Shown: in pieces, positions 26,865-35,572 of the stretch | Layout of the letters: each line of letters starts with the position of its first letter | How positions within the stretch are numbered: the stretch's first letter is position 1 | Notes under the pieces: generated by a model | Database searches by the model: none | The model's input: the letters and a program-made list of their open reading frames with translations, nothing else | Told to the model about the DNA's origin: nothing | NCBI GenBank assembly: GCA_020632795.1 | Contig: JACKEV010000020.1 | Location: 124,001-188,000, forward strand | Reading direction: 5' to 3' | DNA from: Alphaproteobacteria bacterium | Lineage (GTDB): Bacteria; Myxococcota_A; UBA796; CAJQPC01 | DNA: 64,000 nt | Made by a program: the position numbers and the translations under genes

Positions 26865-27764
26865 GTGAGGCCACATCCTGCCCCTGCTACCGCCATTCTC
26901 CTGGCCACCCTCTCGACCACCGAGGCCTTCGCCGCCGACTGCGCTACCCCGACGACCAGCGCGCAGGTTGGCGCATACGCGAACGCCGCTGTCGACGCCT
27001 TCTTCGTCACCTCGAACAAGCAGGCCTTCGTCGACGCGGTCGAGGGGATGCGGGCGGCGGTCCCCTGCCTGGGGGAGGTCGTCTCCAACGAGGACGCGGC
27101 GGCTCTGCACTTCGCCACCGCGCTGGAGGCCCTGATCGCGCAGCGCAACGACGACGTCGCGCGCTCGCTTCGCGCAGCGGTGAACGCGGCCCCCGGGTTC
27201 ACGCTCACCGAGGAGCAGGCACCGCAGGGGAGCCCGCTCCGGGAAGCCCTGGACGACGCGCGTCGCGCCGCAGCGCCAGCCGCCGGGCAGCTCGCCCTGC
27301 CCCCCTGCGTCACCCTGTACGTCGACGGCGGCGCGTCTTCGATCTGGAGCGCCGATCGCCCGGCGCTTCTCCAGCCCGTCGGCCCCGATGGCTCGCCCCT
27401 CTGGAGCCGCCAAGTGGGCCCCGGCGAGCGCCCCCCGGAGGTGCTGTTCGACTGCCCGCAGGATGGCCCCGTCGCCTCCGCCTCAAGGCGAGGTGGCAGC
27501 TCGCCCGCCGCCAAGGCCGTCCTCGGCTCCGGAGCTGTCGCGTCAGCCGCCGCTGCGGGGCTGTTCTGGTGGCGCGCCGCAGCCGCCCACAGCGACTTCG
27601 ACACCTTCGCGGACGACGTGGCCAACAACGCCAGCGCCCTGGACGGCTACGACAGCGACTATCCCGAGGTGCTCCAGAGTCGGGCCAACGGCTTCAGCGC
27701 CGCCGCCATCGGCGCGGGGGTGCTCGCGCTCGGCCTGGGGACGACCCTCGTGGTGACCTGGTGA
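26865..27764 (+). CDS. Exported two-TM membrane protein, kinase partner (unnamed family)
   Basis: A 299-residue protein starting at GTG 26865, with GGAGGG just upstream. It has a signal peptide (APATAILLATLSTTEAFA), a Cys-containing helical domain (about residues 24-230) and two C-terminal hydrophobic helices (VLGSGAVASAAAAGLFWW and AAIGAGVLALGLGTTLVV). Two paralogues lie at 45635 and 51214, each directly before a kinase gene. Its stop overlaps the kinase start (GTGA), so the two are made together. It may be the sensor or anchor of the kinase; this is inference from coupling and topology. No named family is recognised. Confidence 0.7.
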   Translation: MRPHPAPATAILLATLSTTEAFAADCATPTTSAQVGAYANAAVDAFFVTSNKQAFVDAVEGMRAAVPCLGEVVSNEDAAALHFATALEALIAQRNDDVARSLRAAVNAAPGFTLTEEQAPQGSPLREALDDARRAAAPAAGQLALPPCVTLYVDGGASSIWSADRPALLQPVGPDGSPLWSRQVGPGERPPEVLFDCPQDGPVASASRRGGSSPAAKAVLGSGAVASAAAAGLFWWRAAAAHSDFDTFADDVANNASALDGYDSDYPEVLQSRANGFSAAAIGAGVLALGLGTTLVVTW

Positions 27765-29617
27765 CACCGGAGGGGCAGGAGTACCGCATCCTCGACTGCA
27801 TCGGACGAGGCGGGTTCGGCGAGGTCTACCGGGCGCAGAAGCTGGCGGCGGGCGGCTTCCGCAAGGATGTCGCGCTCAAGATGCCCAACGCCGACATGGC
27901 CCAGGTCAACGACGTCGCCAGCCGCTTGAAGGACGAGGCGCGGATCCTGGGGCTGCTGAACCACCGGGCCATCGTGAAGGTGGACCTGCTCGCGTTGTTC
28001 AACGACCGGTGGACGGTCGTGATGGAGTACGTCGAGGGCGGGGACCTCAAGCAGGTGCTCCGCCGCCACGGCCGGCTCCCGCTGCACGCCGCGCTGGAGA
28101 TCGGCGCCGAGGTCGCCAGCGCGCTGGACTACGCCTACAATCACGAGATCGTCGACCCCAGCAACCCAGCCGAGGGACGCCGCGCGCTGCACCTCCTGCA
28201 CCGCGACATCAAGCCCTCCAACATCCAGCTCACCCCGCACGGCGACGTGAAGGTGCTCGACTTCGGCATCGCCCGCGCAGAGTTCGACAGCCGGGAGGCG
28301 GTCACCGGCACGAACATGTTCCTCACCCGCGAGTATGCCGCGCCCGAGCGGCTCCGTGCGGTCGAACACCCCGGTGGGGACGTCTTCTCCCTGGGGGCGG
28401 TGCTCTACGAGCTGATCACCGGCTCGCGGCTCAACCTGCTGGGCCCGATGGTGGACTCGCTGCTCAAGGGGAAGGGGGACTTCAACCTGGGGACCTACCG
28501 AGACCGGCGCACGGCCGAGGCGTGGTCGGCGCTGACGGCCGTGGAGGGCATGGACGAGCCGCTGGCGAAGCTGCTGCTCCAGACCCTGGCGTGGACCCCG
28601 GAGCGGCGTCCGACAGCGCGGCTCCTCAAGAAGGAGCTGCGGCGCAACGCGGCGATCCTGCAGGAACACGAGAGCCTGAGCGAGTGGTGCGAGCGGGTGG
28701 TCGGGCCGATGGTCGAGGAGCGCAGGCTGAGCCTGGCTGCGGCCGCCGCCGAGGCCAAGGAGGCCGCCGAGGCCAAGGAGGCCACCGAGGCCAAGGAGGC
28801 CTCCGTCGACGCCCCACCCACGAAGGGCTCGCTCACCGGACGCACCATCGTCACGGATGGCCGCACCTTCCACCTCGTGCCCGCCAAGACCGTGCTCGAT
28901 CGCACGGTTCGCTTGGAGCCCGACGAGCCGACGAGCGCGCAGTCCATCGAGAAGACCCGCTGGGGGGAGACCGCCCGGTCGACGATGGCGGTCGGACTCC
29001 AGCCGAGTCCACCAGGTCCGCCCGCTCAGCAGATCCAGGAACCCCAACCCCCGCGCTCGGGCAGCCCCATCCGGATGCCTGCGCTCGTCGTCGCCGTGGT
29101 GCTGTTGGTCGGGGTCGGGGTCGGGGTCCAGGCTTGGGACCGCTCACCGGAGCAAGCCCCAATGCCAGCCCCCGCGATCGCTCCAGAGCTCGCCGAGGAG
29201 GATGCTGGGATGAACGAGCCGCGTGGGGAGCGGCCCGACGCAGAAGGCGCCGCCGAGCCAGAACCGGTGGAGGAACCCGGAGGCACCCCCGCGCCGCGTT
29301 CGATGGTTCCTGAGCCTGCTCCTGCTCCACCGGAGGATGCGGCGGAGGAATCGACGCCGCCACCCAGGCCCCCTCCCCCGCCAGCGATGGGTTCGGTGGC
29401 CCTGTCCGGCGACGCGAAGTCCGTCGTGCTCAAGGGCGCTGCTGGGACCTTTGAGGTCACGTCCAGCGGACGGAGGGTGCCGGCCGGCGAGTATGATGTC
29501 CAGGCGCGATGGACCAGCGGCGAGCTGTCGAGGCCGCTGGGGGTCTACCCGATTCAAGCCGGGGGCGAGCTTTCGTTGGCTTGCGACTCCTGGCGGAAGT
29601 ACTGCACGAGGAGGTAG
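27761..29617 (+). CDS. Membrane-anchored Ser/Thr protein kinase
   Basis: A 618-residue Hanks-type kinase. The kinase domain covers about residues 9-300: Gly loop GRGGFGEV (15-22), ATP Lys in VALK (40), HRDIKPSN (147-154) and DFG (167-169). The activation segment ends in EYAAPERL. An 18-bp tandem repeat encodes a KEA(A/T)EA linker (about 330-347). A transmembrane helix lies at about 439-458, then a Pro-rich stretch and a PEGA-like beta domain (about 545-618) that would be outside the cytoplasm. All catalytic residues are present. The GTG start overlaps the preceding gene's stop, and the MopE/FG-GAP lipoprotein gene begins 3 bp after its stop. Confidence 0.9.
   Translation: MTPEGQEYRILDCIGRGGFGEVYRAQKLAAGGFRKDVALKMPNADMAQVNDVASRLKDEARILGLLNHRAIVKVDLLALFNDRWTVVMEYVEGGDLKQVLRRHGRLPLHAALEIGAEVASALDYAYNHEIVDPSNPAEGRRALHLLHRDIKPSNIQLTPHGDVKVLDFGIARAEFDSREAVTGTNMFLTREYAAPERLRAVEHPGGDVFSLGAVLYELITGSRLNLLGPMVDSLLKGKGDFNLGTYRDRRTAEAWSALTAVEGMDEPLAKLLLQTLAWTPERRPTARLLKKELRRNAAILQEHESLSEWCERVVGPMVEERRLSLAAAAAEAKEAAEAKEATEAKEASVDAPPTKGSLTGRTIVTDGRTFHLVPAKTVLDRTVRLEPDEPTSAQSIEKTRWGETARSTMAVGLQPSPPGPPAQQIQEPQPPRSGSPIRMPALVVAVVLLVGVGVGVQAWDRSPEQAPMPAPAIAPELAEEDAGMNEPRGERPDAEGAAEPEPVEEPGGTPAPRSMVPEPAPAPPEDAAEESTPPPRPPPPPAMGSVALSGDAKSVVLKGAAGTFEVTSSGRRVPAGEYDVQARWTSGELSRPLGVYPIQAGGELSLACDSWRKYCTRR
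28748..28801 (+). repeat. 18-bp tandem repeat, three copies, inside kinase gene
   Basis: Three copies of GCCGAGGCCAAGGAGGCC (the third begins ACC) encode a charged helical linker between the kinase domain and the membrane segment. The 18-bp period keeps frame, so copy number could vary without breaking the gene. The paralogous kinase at 52116 lacks it. Confidence 0.8.
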
Positions 29618-29620
29618 GGG

Positions 29621-31639
29621 ATGGAAGACACGATTTCTCGCCATTTCCCGGTAGATTTGCTCGGCAGTTCGCGACTGTCCTTGTTGGCCGCCAGGTGGAG
29701 TTTCTCCACGATGGTCCTTCTGGCTTCGCTGTCGGCCCCCGGATGCTTCGTCGATGACGACGAGCTCTCCAAAGCCCTGGATCCTGACGAGGACGGCTAT
29801 GCCTGGTCCGAGGACTGTGACAGTGAGGACCCGTCGGTGAACGTGGAGACCATGTGGTTCCTGGACGTCGACGGAGACGGGTTCGGCCAGTCCGACCAGT
29901 TCAAGACCGCATGCGCCCGTCCATCCGGATACGCGGAGTCTTCTGGCGACTGCAACGACGATTCCACGGAGATCCATCCCGATCAAGACGAGCTGTGCGG
30001 GGACTCGGTCGACAACAACTGCAACGGCTTCGTGGATGAAGATGACGCCGTCGACGCCTCCTACTGGTATCCCGATGCCGACGGGGATGGGTATGGCGAC
30101 TCCTCAAGCGGCGTGCGACGGTGTGAAGCGCCATCGGATACCATTGCCGATGGCACCGACTGCGACGACAGTAGCCCATCTGTGTACCCAGGAGCGATGG
30201 AGATCTGCGACAACGGTCAGGTTGACGACTGTGACTCCGACGACCAGACCGCGTACTCGCTCTGTGCTCCGTTTGGTGAACAAGGACTGGCTGCGGTGGG
30301 GCTGAAGTTCGTTGGAGAAGACATCGGCGACTGGGCCGGAAACTCTGTGGCAGGTGTCGGAGACGTGGACGGGGATGGTCTCGCCGATGTCATGGTCGGT
30401 GCTCCCTACCATGCGGGGACAGGGGCAGCGTACCTCGTCCTCGGCTCCCACAGCATCTCCGGGGCAGATCTCTCCCAGTCCTTCGCTACCCTCCTCGGCG
30501 AAGGAAGCGATGACAGGGCGGGAGCCCGCGTTGCCGGCGCAGGAGACTTCAACGCCGACGGCCACGACGACATCCTGATCGGCGCGCACCTGACAGACAC
30601 CAGCAACGGTAGCGAATCGGGCGCTGTGTACCTGTTCCAGGGTCCCGTGGCCAGCGGAAGGATGAACCTGTCGGGAGCTGACCACGTTTTTTGGGGAGAG
30701 AACGCATACGATGAGGCTGGCTACTCTGTCGCGGGCGTGGGAGATGTCAATGGGGACGGATATATGGATCTCCTTGTCGGTGCCTTCCGGGAAGACACCG
30801 CTGGCAGCAGTGGAGGAGCAGCCTACCTTGTACTTGGCTCCTCCAACCTGCCATCCTCCCCCCAGAGTCTCGAAACATCCGATGTCAAGTTTGTTGCAGA
30901 GGGGCCAGGTGACTGGGCCGGACTGTCTGTGTCAGGAGCGGGTGACATGAACGGCGACGGTGTTGACGACGTTCTGATCGCCGCCGAGAAAGAGAGCTCT
31001 GCTGGTGAGCTGGCAGGTGCAGTGTACGTGGTGCTTGGACAGACCACCATGTCCACTGGGGTGCGACTGCTTTCCAGCGCCGACGCGAAGTACACGGGCG
31101 AGAGCCGGGATGACAGAGCTGGTGAACCGGTGGCTTGCGCAGGGGACGTCAACAACGACGGCTACAGTGACGTTCTCATAGGTGCGAGGGTCGCTTCGAA
31201 CGGCGATGGCGCGGCCTATCTACTGCTCGGCGCTTCGACCTCACCCCCTGGAGGTAGCCTCAGCGCGGCCGACGTGAAGTATACGGCGTCATCAGGTGGC
31301 AGCCGCGTCGGGGAGTCCGTCGCGGGGGTCGGCGACGTCAACGCCGATGACTACGACGACGTGCTCATCGCGGCCCGAGGAGACAGTAGGATGGGAACTG
31401 AGGCAGGCGCCGTGTTCCTGCAGTTCGGTGTGGCGGCTCCTCCTGGCACCGTGGATCTTGACCAGACCCAGGACAAATACCTGGCAGAGAACGAAGGGGA
31501 TCAGGCCGGCGAGTCCGTCGCCGGAGCTGGGGACGTGAACGGAGACGGCTTGCCCGATTTCCTGATCGGGGCCTACGGGGAAGACAGCGGTGGTGACGAA
31601 GCAGGAGCTGCCTACCTCATCCTCAACCACACCTACTAA
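29621..31639 (+). CDS. MopE/FG-GAP repeat lipoprotein
   Basis: A 672-residue exported protein. The lipobox is LSAPGC, with the signal peptide probably starting at the internal Met (STMVLLASLSAPGCF) or the ATG at 29621. Residues about 45-210 carry MopE-type Asp-rich repeats; residues about 220-672 carry at least seven FG-GAP repeats (GVGDVDGDGLADVMVGAPYH...), each with the DxDxDG calcium loop of integrin-like beta-propellers. It follows the kinase stop by 3 bp, so it ends the exported-protein/kinase/lipoprotein operon. It may be the outer-surface component paired with the kinase; ligand unknown. Confidence 0.83.
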   Translation: MEDTISRHFPVDLLGSSRLSLLAARWSFSTMVLLASLSAPGCFVDDDELSKALDPDEDGYAWSEDCDSEDPSVNVETMWFLDVDGDGFGQSDQFKTACARPSGYAESSGDCNDDSTEIHPDQDELCGDSVDNNCNGFVDEDDAVDASYWYPDADGDGYGDSSSGVRRCEAPSDTIADGTDCDDSSPSVYPGAMEICDNGQVDDCDSDDQTAYSLCAPFGEQGLAAVGLKFVGEDIGDWAGNSVAGVGDVDGDGLADVMVGAPYHAGTGAAYLVLGSHSISGADLSQSFATLLGEGSDDRAGARVAGAGDFNADGHDDILIGAHLTDTSNGSESGAVYLFQGPVASGRMNLSGADHVFWGENAYDEAGYSVAGVGDVNGDGYMDLLVGAFREDTAGSSGGAAYLVLGSSNLPSSPQSLETSDVKFVAEGPGDWAGLSVSGAGDMNGDGVDDVLIAAEKESSAGELAGAVYVVLGQTTMSTGVRLLSSADAKYTGESRDDRAGEPVACAGDVNNDGYSDVLIGARVASNGDGAAYLLLGASTSPPGGSLSAADVKYTASSGGSRVGESVAGVGDVNADDYDDVLIAARGDSRMGTEAGAVFLQFGVAAPPGTVDLDQTQDKYLAENEGDQAGESVAGAGDVNGDGLPDFLIGAYGEDSGGDEAGAAYLILNHTY

Positions 31640-31678
31640 GTCGGCCGCCGTTGCAGCTCGTGGATATGAATTCAACAA

Positions 31679-32941
31679 TCAGATGTCTGGCTCGAACTCA
31701 TACCGGCGTCCCTCCACCGCCCCCCGCCCCTCCTCCGTCACCCGATACCGCCGCGCCGATCCCCCTCGCCCGTTCATCATCAACAACCCCCGCCCGGCCA
31801 GCCGCACCAGGATCCGCGTCGCCGTCCTCGGCGCCACCGTCTCCCTGGCCAGTACGTCCCCCCGCGTGACGCTGCCCTTCTCCAGCGCGAGCTGGAGCAC
31901 CCGCCGCTCCCGCTCGCCCAGGGGCGACACCGTCGTGGCCGTCTCGGTGCTCGCGTACAGTGTCAGCCGGCCCCGCCGGAGTTGGCGGACGAGGCCTTGC
32001 GCGCGCAGCTCCTTGAGCCGCCGCAGGACCGTGCTGGGGCTGAGATCGAAGGCCCGCGCCAGGGTCGCCACGCTCGCCGGGCCCTCGTCCTGGAGCCAGC
32101 GCAGGATCGGGCCGGACCCGACGGGCGGCGACGCGGACAGCCCCCGACCCGCCGCGTGGCTCAGCATCGCCGCTGTGATCGGCGCGCCCTGCGACTGCAG
32201 GGCCGCCCGCGCGAGCAGGTGCTGGAGGGTCCGCACGTTGCCGTTGAGCCGGCGACCCAGCAGCCAGCGCTCGGCGCTCTCGTCGAGGGTGCAGGGCGGC
32301 AGGCCCGACTCGGCCGGCACCCGCACCAGCCAGTCCCGAGCGATGAGCAGCACGTCGTGACCCCGCTCGTGGAGCGGCGGCAGCCGGATGGGGAGACGGG
32401 CGAGCCGGCAGTAGAAGTCCTCCCGGAGTTGCCCCGTGTCGCGATGCCGCTCCAGGTCCCGGTGCGTGGCGGCGACGACGCGCACGTCCACCTGGACCTC
32501 CTGACGGCCGCCCACCCGCCGCAACACACCGTTCTCCATGACCCGCAGCAGGGCGGCCTGGGTCCTGAGCGGCATCTCACCGATCTCGTCCAGGAACAGC
32601 GTGCCGCCGTGCGCCTGCTCGAAGATCCCGAGGTGCCGGTGGACCGCCCCCGTGAAGGCGCCGCGCTCGTGGCCGAACAGCGTGGAGCCCGTGGTGCCAC
32701 CGTCCAGGTTCGCGCAGTTGACCTTGACGAAGGCGCCCGTCCGGCCGCTGACCGCATGCACCGTGCGGGCCAGGGCCTCCTTGCCCGTGCCGGTCTCGCC
32801 CAGGATGAGCACGCTCCACCGGCTGGGGGCCACCCGGCGCGCCAGGTCGTAGGCGCGGCAGAGGCCGGGGCTGGAGCCGATGACGCCGGGGGGCAGGCAT
32901 GCGCCGCTGCGTCGCTTGGGTCGGAACAGAGCGTCTTCCAT
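31679..32941 (-). CDS. Sigma-54-type AAA+ transcription activator with winged-helix C-terminus
   Basis: A 420-residue regulator. The AAA+ domain (about residues 20-245) has Walker A GETGTGKE, the sigma-54-contacting GAFTGA loop and Walker B GTLFLDEIGEMP. In place of the usual Fis-type DNA-binding domain, the C-terminal ~150 residues read as two winged helix-turn-helix units (VATLARAFDLSPSTVLRRLKEL and GDVLARETVAPRTATRILVR). No receiver or GAF domain is seen at the N-terminus. Start at 32941; ATG 32986 is possible. Its target is unknown, but it is convergent with module I and near the recombinase. Confidence 0.82.
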   Translation of the reverse strand: MEDALFRPKRRSGACLPPGVIGSSPGLCRAYDLARRVAPSRWSVLILGETGTGKEALARTVHAVSGRTGAFVKVNCANLDGGTTGSTLFGHERGAFTGAVHRHLGIFEQAHGGTLFLDEIGEMPLRTQAALLRVMENGVLRRVGGRQEVQVDVRVVAATHRDLERHRDTGQLREDFYCRLARLPIRLPPLHERGHDVLLIARDWLVRVPAESGLPPCTLDESAERWLLGRRLNGNVRTLQHLLARAALQSQGAPITAAMLSHAAGRGLSASPPVGSGPILRWLQDEGPASVATLARAFDLSPSTVLRRLKELRAQGLVRQLRRGRLTLYASTETATTVSPLGERERRVLQLALEKGSVTRGDVLARETVAPRTATRILVRLAGRGLLMMNGRGGSARRYRVTEEGRGAVEGRRYEFEPDI

Positions 32942-33181
32942 GATGCTCGGTGCCTCTCGTTGACGGTGTGCCCCTACACCAAGCAAGGAGCGTGCCGACG
33001 GGCGCTCCGGATCCGACAGTCCGTGATTCTGACGATTGCATCCAACCTATTGAAAATACACCTCTATCCCGGACAAACTCTGGCTGATAAGAACCTGACA
33101 CCCCCCTCCCCTCCACCTTGGCGCTGTTCGGCAGACGGTGTGGCTTGTTGGTGATATGCCTCTTCCACCGGAGGCCAGCGC

Positions 33182-33499
33182 ATGGACCCTCACACCCTCG
33201 AACAGCTCCAGGATCTGCTCGGCCGGCTGGGCATGCTGGAGCAGCTCGCCCGCAAGGGCCACGCCGACCGCCGGATGATCGCGAACCTGCTGGGGCGCGA
33301 GGTCTCCGCGCTCCAGGCGATCTGCGACGCCGCCGGCCCCGACGTGCTCACCCGGGAGCAGGTCACCCGTGGGCCCGCCGGCCGGGAGCGCTGCCCCCGG
33401 TGTGGGTCCGAGGTTCTGTGGAAGAAGATGGGCGACCGGTGGATCGGCGCCTGCAACGGCGGCGCGCCCTGCTGGTGGTCCGGCGAGTTCAAGGACTGA
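33182..33499 (+). CDS. Small zinc-ribbon protein
   Basis: A 105-residue protein. The N-terminal ~65 residues are helical (LEQLQDLLGRLGMLEQLARKG, then DRRMIANLLGREVSALQAI). The C-terminus has a zinc ribbon with CPRCGSEV and a second Cys pair (GACNGGAPCWWSGEF). No specific family is recognised; the fold could bind nucleic acid. It converges on the serine recombinase gene with an 11-bp overlap, so it may belong to the same mobile unit. Confidence 0.6.
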   Translation: MDPHTLEQLQDLLGRLGMLEQLARKGHADRRMIANLLGREVSALQAICDAAGPDVLTREQVTRGPAGRERCPRCGSEVLWKKMGDRWIGACNGGAPCWWSGEFKD

Positions 33500-35099
33500 C
33501 CAGGTCCAGTCCCCACGCCGCCAGCTCGGCCCGCAGCGCCGGCTCCCCGCCCTCGGGCGTCCGCAGGTAGACGTCCACCCAGCGCCGCTCCACCACCTCG
33601 ATCCGGTCCACGAGGTGCATCACCACCCGCCGCCGGGTCGCGAAGGGCAGCGCCCCGAAGCGCTGGGCGAAGTCCGTCGCCAGGCCCTCCAACCAGAGGG
33701 CGCTGCGGCGCTGGGCGTCCCGGTAGTGGTCGGCCTCGCGGGCCAGCGCGGCCTCGGCCTCCACACGGGCGCGCTCGCCCTGCAGCTCCGCGACGTTCTG
33801 CTGACAGAGCAGCGGGTCCAGCCCCGCGCCGATGGCCCGGTAGAAGTTCGCGATGCGCCGATCGATGTCCTCTATCTGGCGCCGGGTCTGCTCGCCGTCG
33901 AGGCCGTAGGTCTGCTCCCGAGCCTCGATGCGCCCCAGCACGTCCGCCTCCAGCGCGGCCAGGGCCCGAGGCGTGGCCAGCCGGGCCTGCACCGCATCCA
34001 GCACGATCCCGTCCAGCCAGTCCCGCTTGAGCGGCAGCGAGGGACAGACCGCCTTCCCGCCCGAGCGATACCCCGCACAGTAATAGTTGTAGTACCAGAC
34101 CTTGCGCCCGGCTTTGTTCCGAGCCCCGTAGCGTCGCCCCACGAAGACCTCACCGCAGTGCCCACAGCGGATGAGCCCGCTGAGCAGGTAGGACTCGGAC
34201 TTGACCTCCCGGGGCCCGGTCTCGAAGCGCCGCGACCGGAGCTGGGCCTGGGCGCGTTCGAACAGCTCGCGGTCGACCAGGGGCTCGTGGGTGTCCGGCA
34301 CGACGATCCAGTCCCCGCGCTCGGTCGAGGCGCGCTCGTGGCGGCCCACCTTGCGGGACTTGCCCCACACCGTCTCGCCCAGGTAGGTCCGGTTGGTCAG
34401 GATGAAGTGCAGGGACGCCGGACACCAGCGCCGCCCGGTCGGAGATCGAAACCCCTGGGTGTTGAGCCGCTGCGCGAGCCGCCCCACCCCCAGCCCCTGC
34501 TCGGCCACGAGCCTGAAGATCTCGCGCACCTGCTCCACCTCGCCGGGCGGGCCCGGGATGAGGCGCTTGGGGCTTCGCTCGGCGCTGGGGTGGACCGCCT
34601 CGACGACGTAGCCGAAGGGAGGCTTGCCACCGTTGAAGTGGCCGCGCTCCGCGTTCTCCCGCATGCCCTTCAAGGTCTCGGTCGCCAGGTTCATCGAGTA
34701 GAACTGGTTGATGACCTCGATCATGCCTTCGTAGAGGAAGCCCTGGGGCGTGCTGGGGTCGAAGCGCTCGGTGATGCTGCGCACGGTCACGCCATGACGC
34801 CGCAGCAGGCTCTTGAAGAGGATGGACTCCTCACGGTTGCGGCTGAACCGGTCCAGCTTGTGGACCAGGATGAGGTCGACGTCCTGACGGCGACACACGC
34901 GGATCATCTCGCAGAAGCCGGGGCGCCGGTCGGCGGGGGCATAGGCGGACTCGCCCTGGTCCTCGAAGCGGCCGACGATGGTGAGGTCGGGCTGCTCGGC
35001 GGCCCAGCGCTCCAGGGCCTTGCGCTGGGCGGGGATGCTGAGGTCCTTGGCGGCCTGCTCGTCGCTGGAGACGCGGCAGTAGGTGACGGCGTTGGGCAC
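33489..35099 (-). CDS. Large serine recombinase (site-specific integrase)
   Basis: A 536-residue serine recombinase. The resolvase domain begins YCRVSSDEQ, with the catalytic Ser within it, and contains LVHKLDRFSRN. The recombinase domain follows (about 165-265), then a zinc ribbon (LIRCGHCGEVFVG and the later YYCAGY/CPS cysteines) and a coiled-coil segment (about 385-460), the layout of phage-type integrases. The GTG start at 35099 has GGAGG five bases upstream; upstream extensions read poorly. It probably integrated, or still moves, the surrounding DNA. Confidence 0.92.
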   Translation of the reverse strand: MPNAVTYCRVSSDEQAAKDLSIPAQRKALERWAAEQPDLTIVGRFEDQGESAYAPADRRPGFCEMIRVCRRQDVDLILVHKLDRFSRNREESILFKSLLRRHGVTVRSITERFDPSTPQGFLYEGMIEVINQFYSMNLATETLKGMRENAERGHFNGGKPPFGYVVEAVHPSAERSPKRLIPGPPGEVEQVREIFRLVAEQGLGVGRLAQRLNTQGFRSPTGRRWCPASLHFILTNRTYLGETVWGKSRKVGRHERASTERGDWIVVPDTHEPLVDRELFERAQAQLRSRRFETGPREVKSESYLLSGLIRCGHCGEVFVGRRYGARNKAGRKVWYYNYYCAGYRSGGKAVCPSLPLKRDWLDGIVLDAVQARLATPRALAALEADVLGRIEAREQTYGLDGEQTRRQIEDIDRRIANFYRAIGAGLDPLLCQQNVAELQGERARVEAEAALAREADHYRDAQRRSALWLEGLATDFAQRFGALPFATRRRVVMHLVDRIEVVERRWVDVYLRTPEGGEPALRAELAAWGLDLVSP

Positions 35100-35347
35100 G
35101 GGGTCCTCCGGGATCGAGACGCCCCGCACCGATGCAAGTCGGATGCCACCGGGGCTGCCCGCCGGGGGCTCCCAAGAGGCCGAGGTTCCACGCCTCATCG
35201 GCATCGTCGCGCCACCGGCAGGCCCGGCGTGACCTGAAGCCCTGACGTCCTTGTGGCGCGAGACCCCGCACAGAGGCGCCGCGCGGGCGGGTCCGTCGGC
35301 TGGCACGACCCCTGCTCCACGTCGAGGCGAGCTGACGGAGAAGCGAC

Positions 35348-35572
35348 ATGAAGCCACGCCTCATCCCCCGACTGCGCCCCTGCCCCACCGCCGACGCGGA
35401 GGCCGACCACGCCGCCGCCCTGGACCTGCTGGCCGGGGCCATCGCCGACCTGCTGGTGCGCGAGGCCCGCGCCGACGCCGCCGCGCGCCTGGGGGTCGAC
35501 GCGGCCCGCCTGGACCACGAGGCCGCCGAGGCCCCGAGGGTGTCCCTCGACGCGATGATGGAGGCGTCGTGA
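35348..35572 (+). CDS. Small hypothetical protein next to recombinase
   Basis: A 74-residue protein rich in Ala, Asp and Leu (AALDLLAGAIADLLVREARAD), predicted helical and acidic. Its stop overlaps the GTG start of the next gene (GTGA), so they are coupled. It lies divergent from the serine recombinase. No family is recognised. Confidence 0.6.
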   Translation: MKPRLIPRLRPCPTADAEADHAAALDLLAGAIADLLVREARADAAARLGVDAARLDHEAAEAPRVSLDAMMEAS

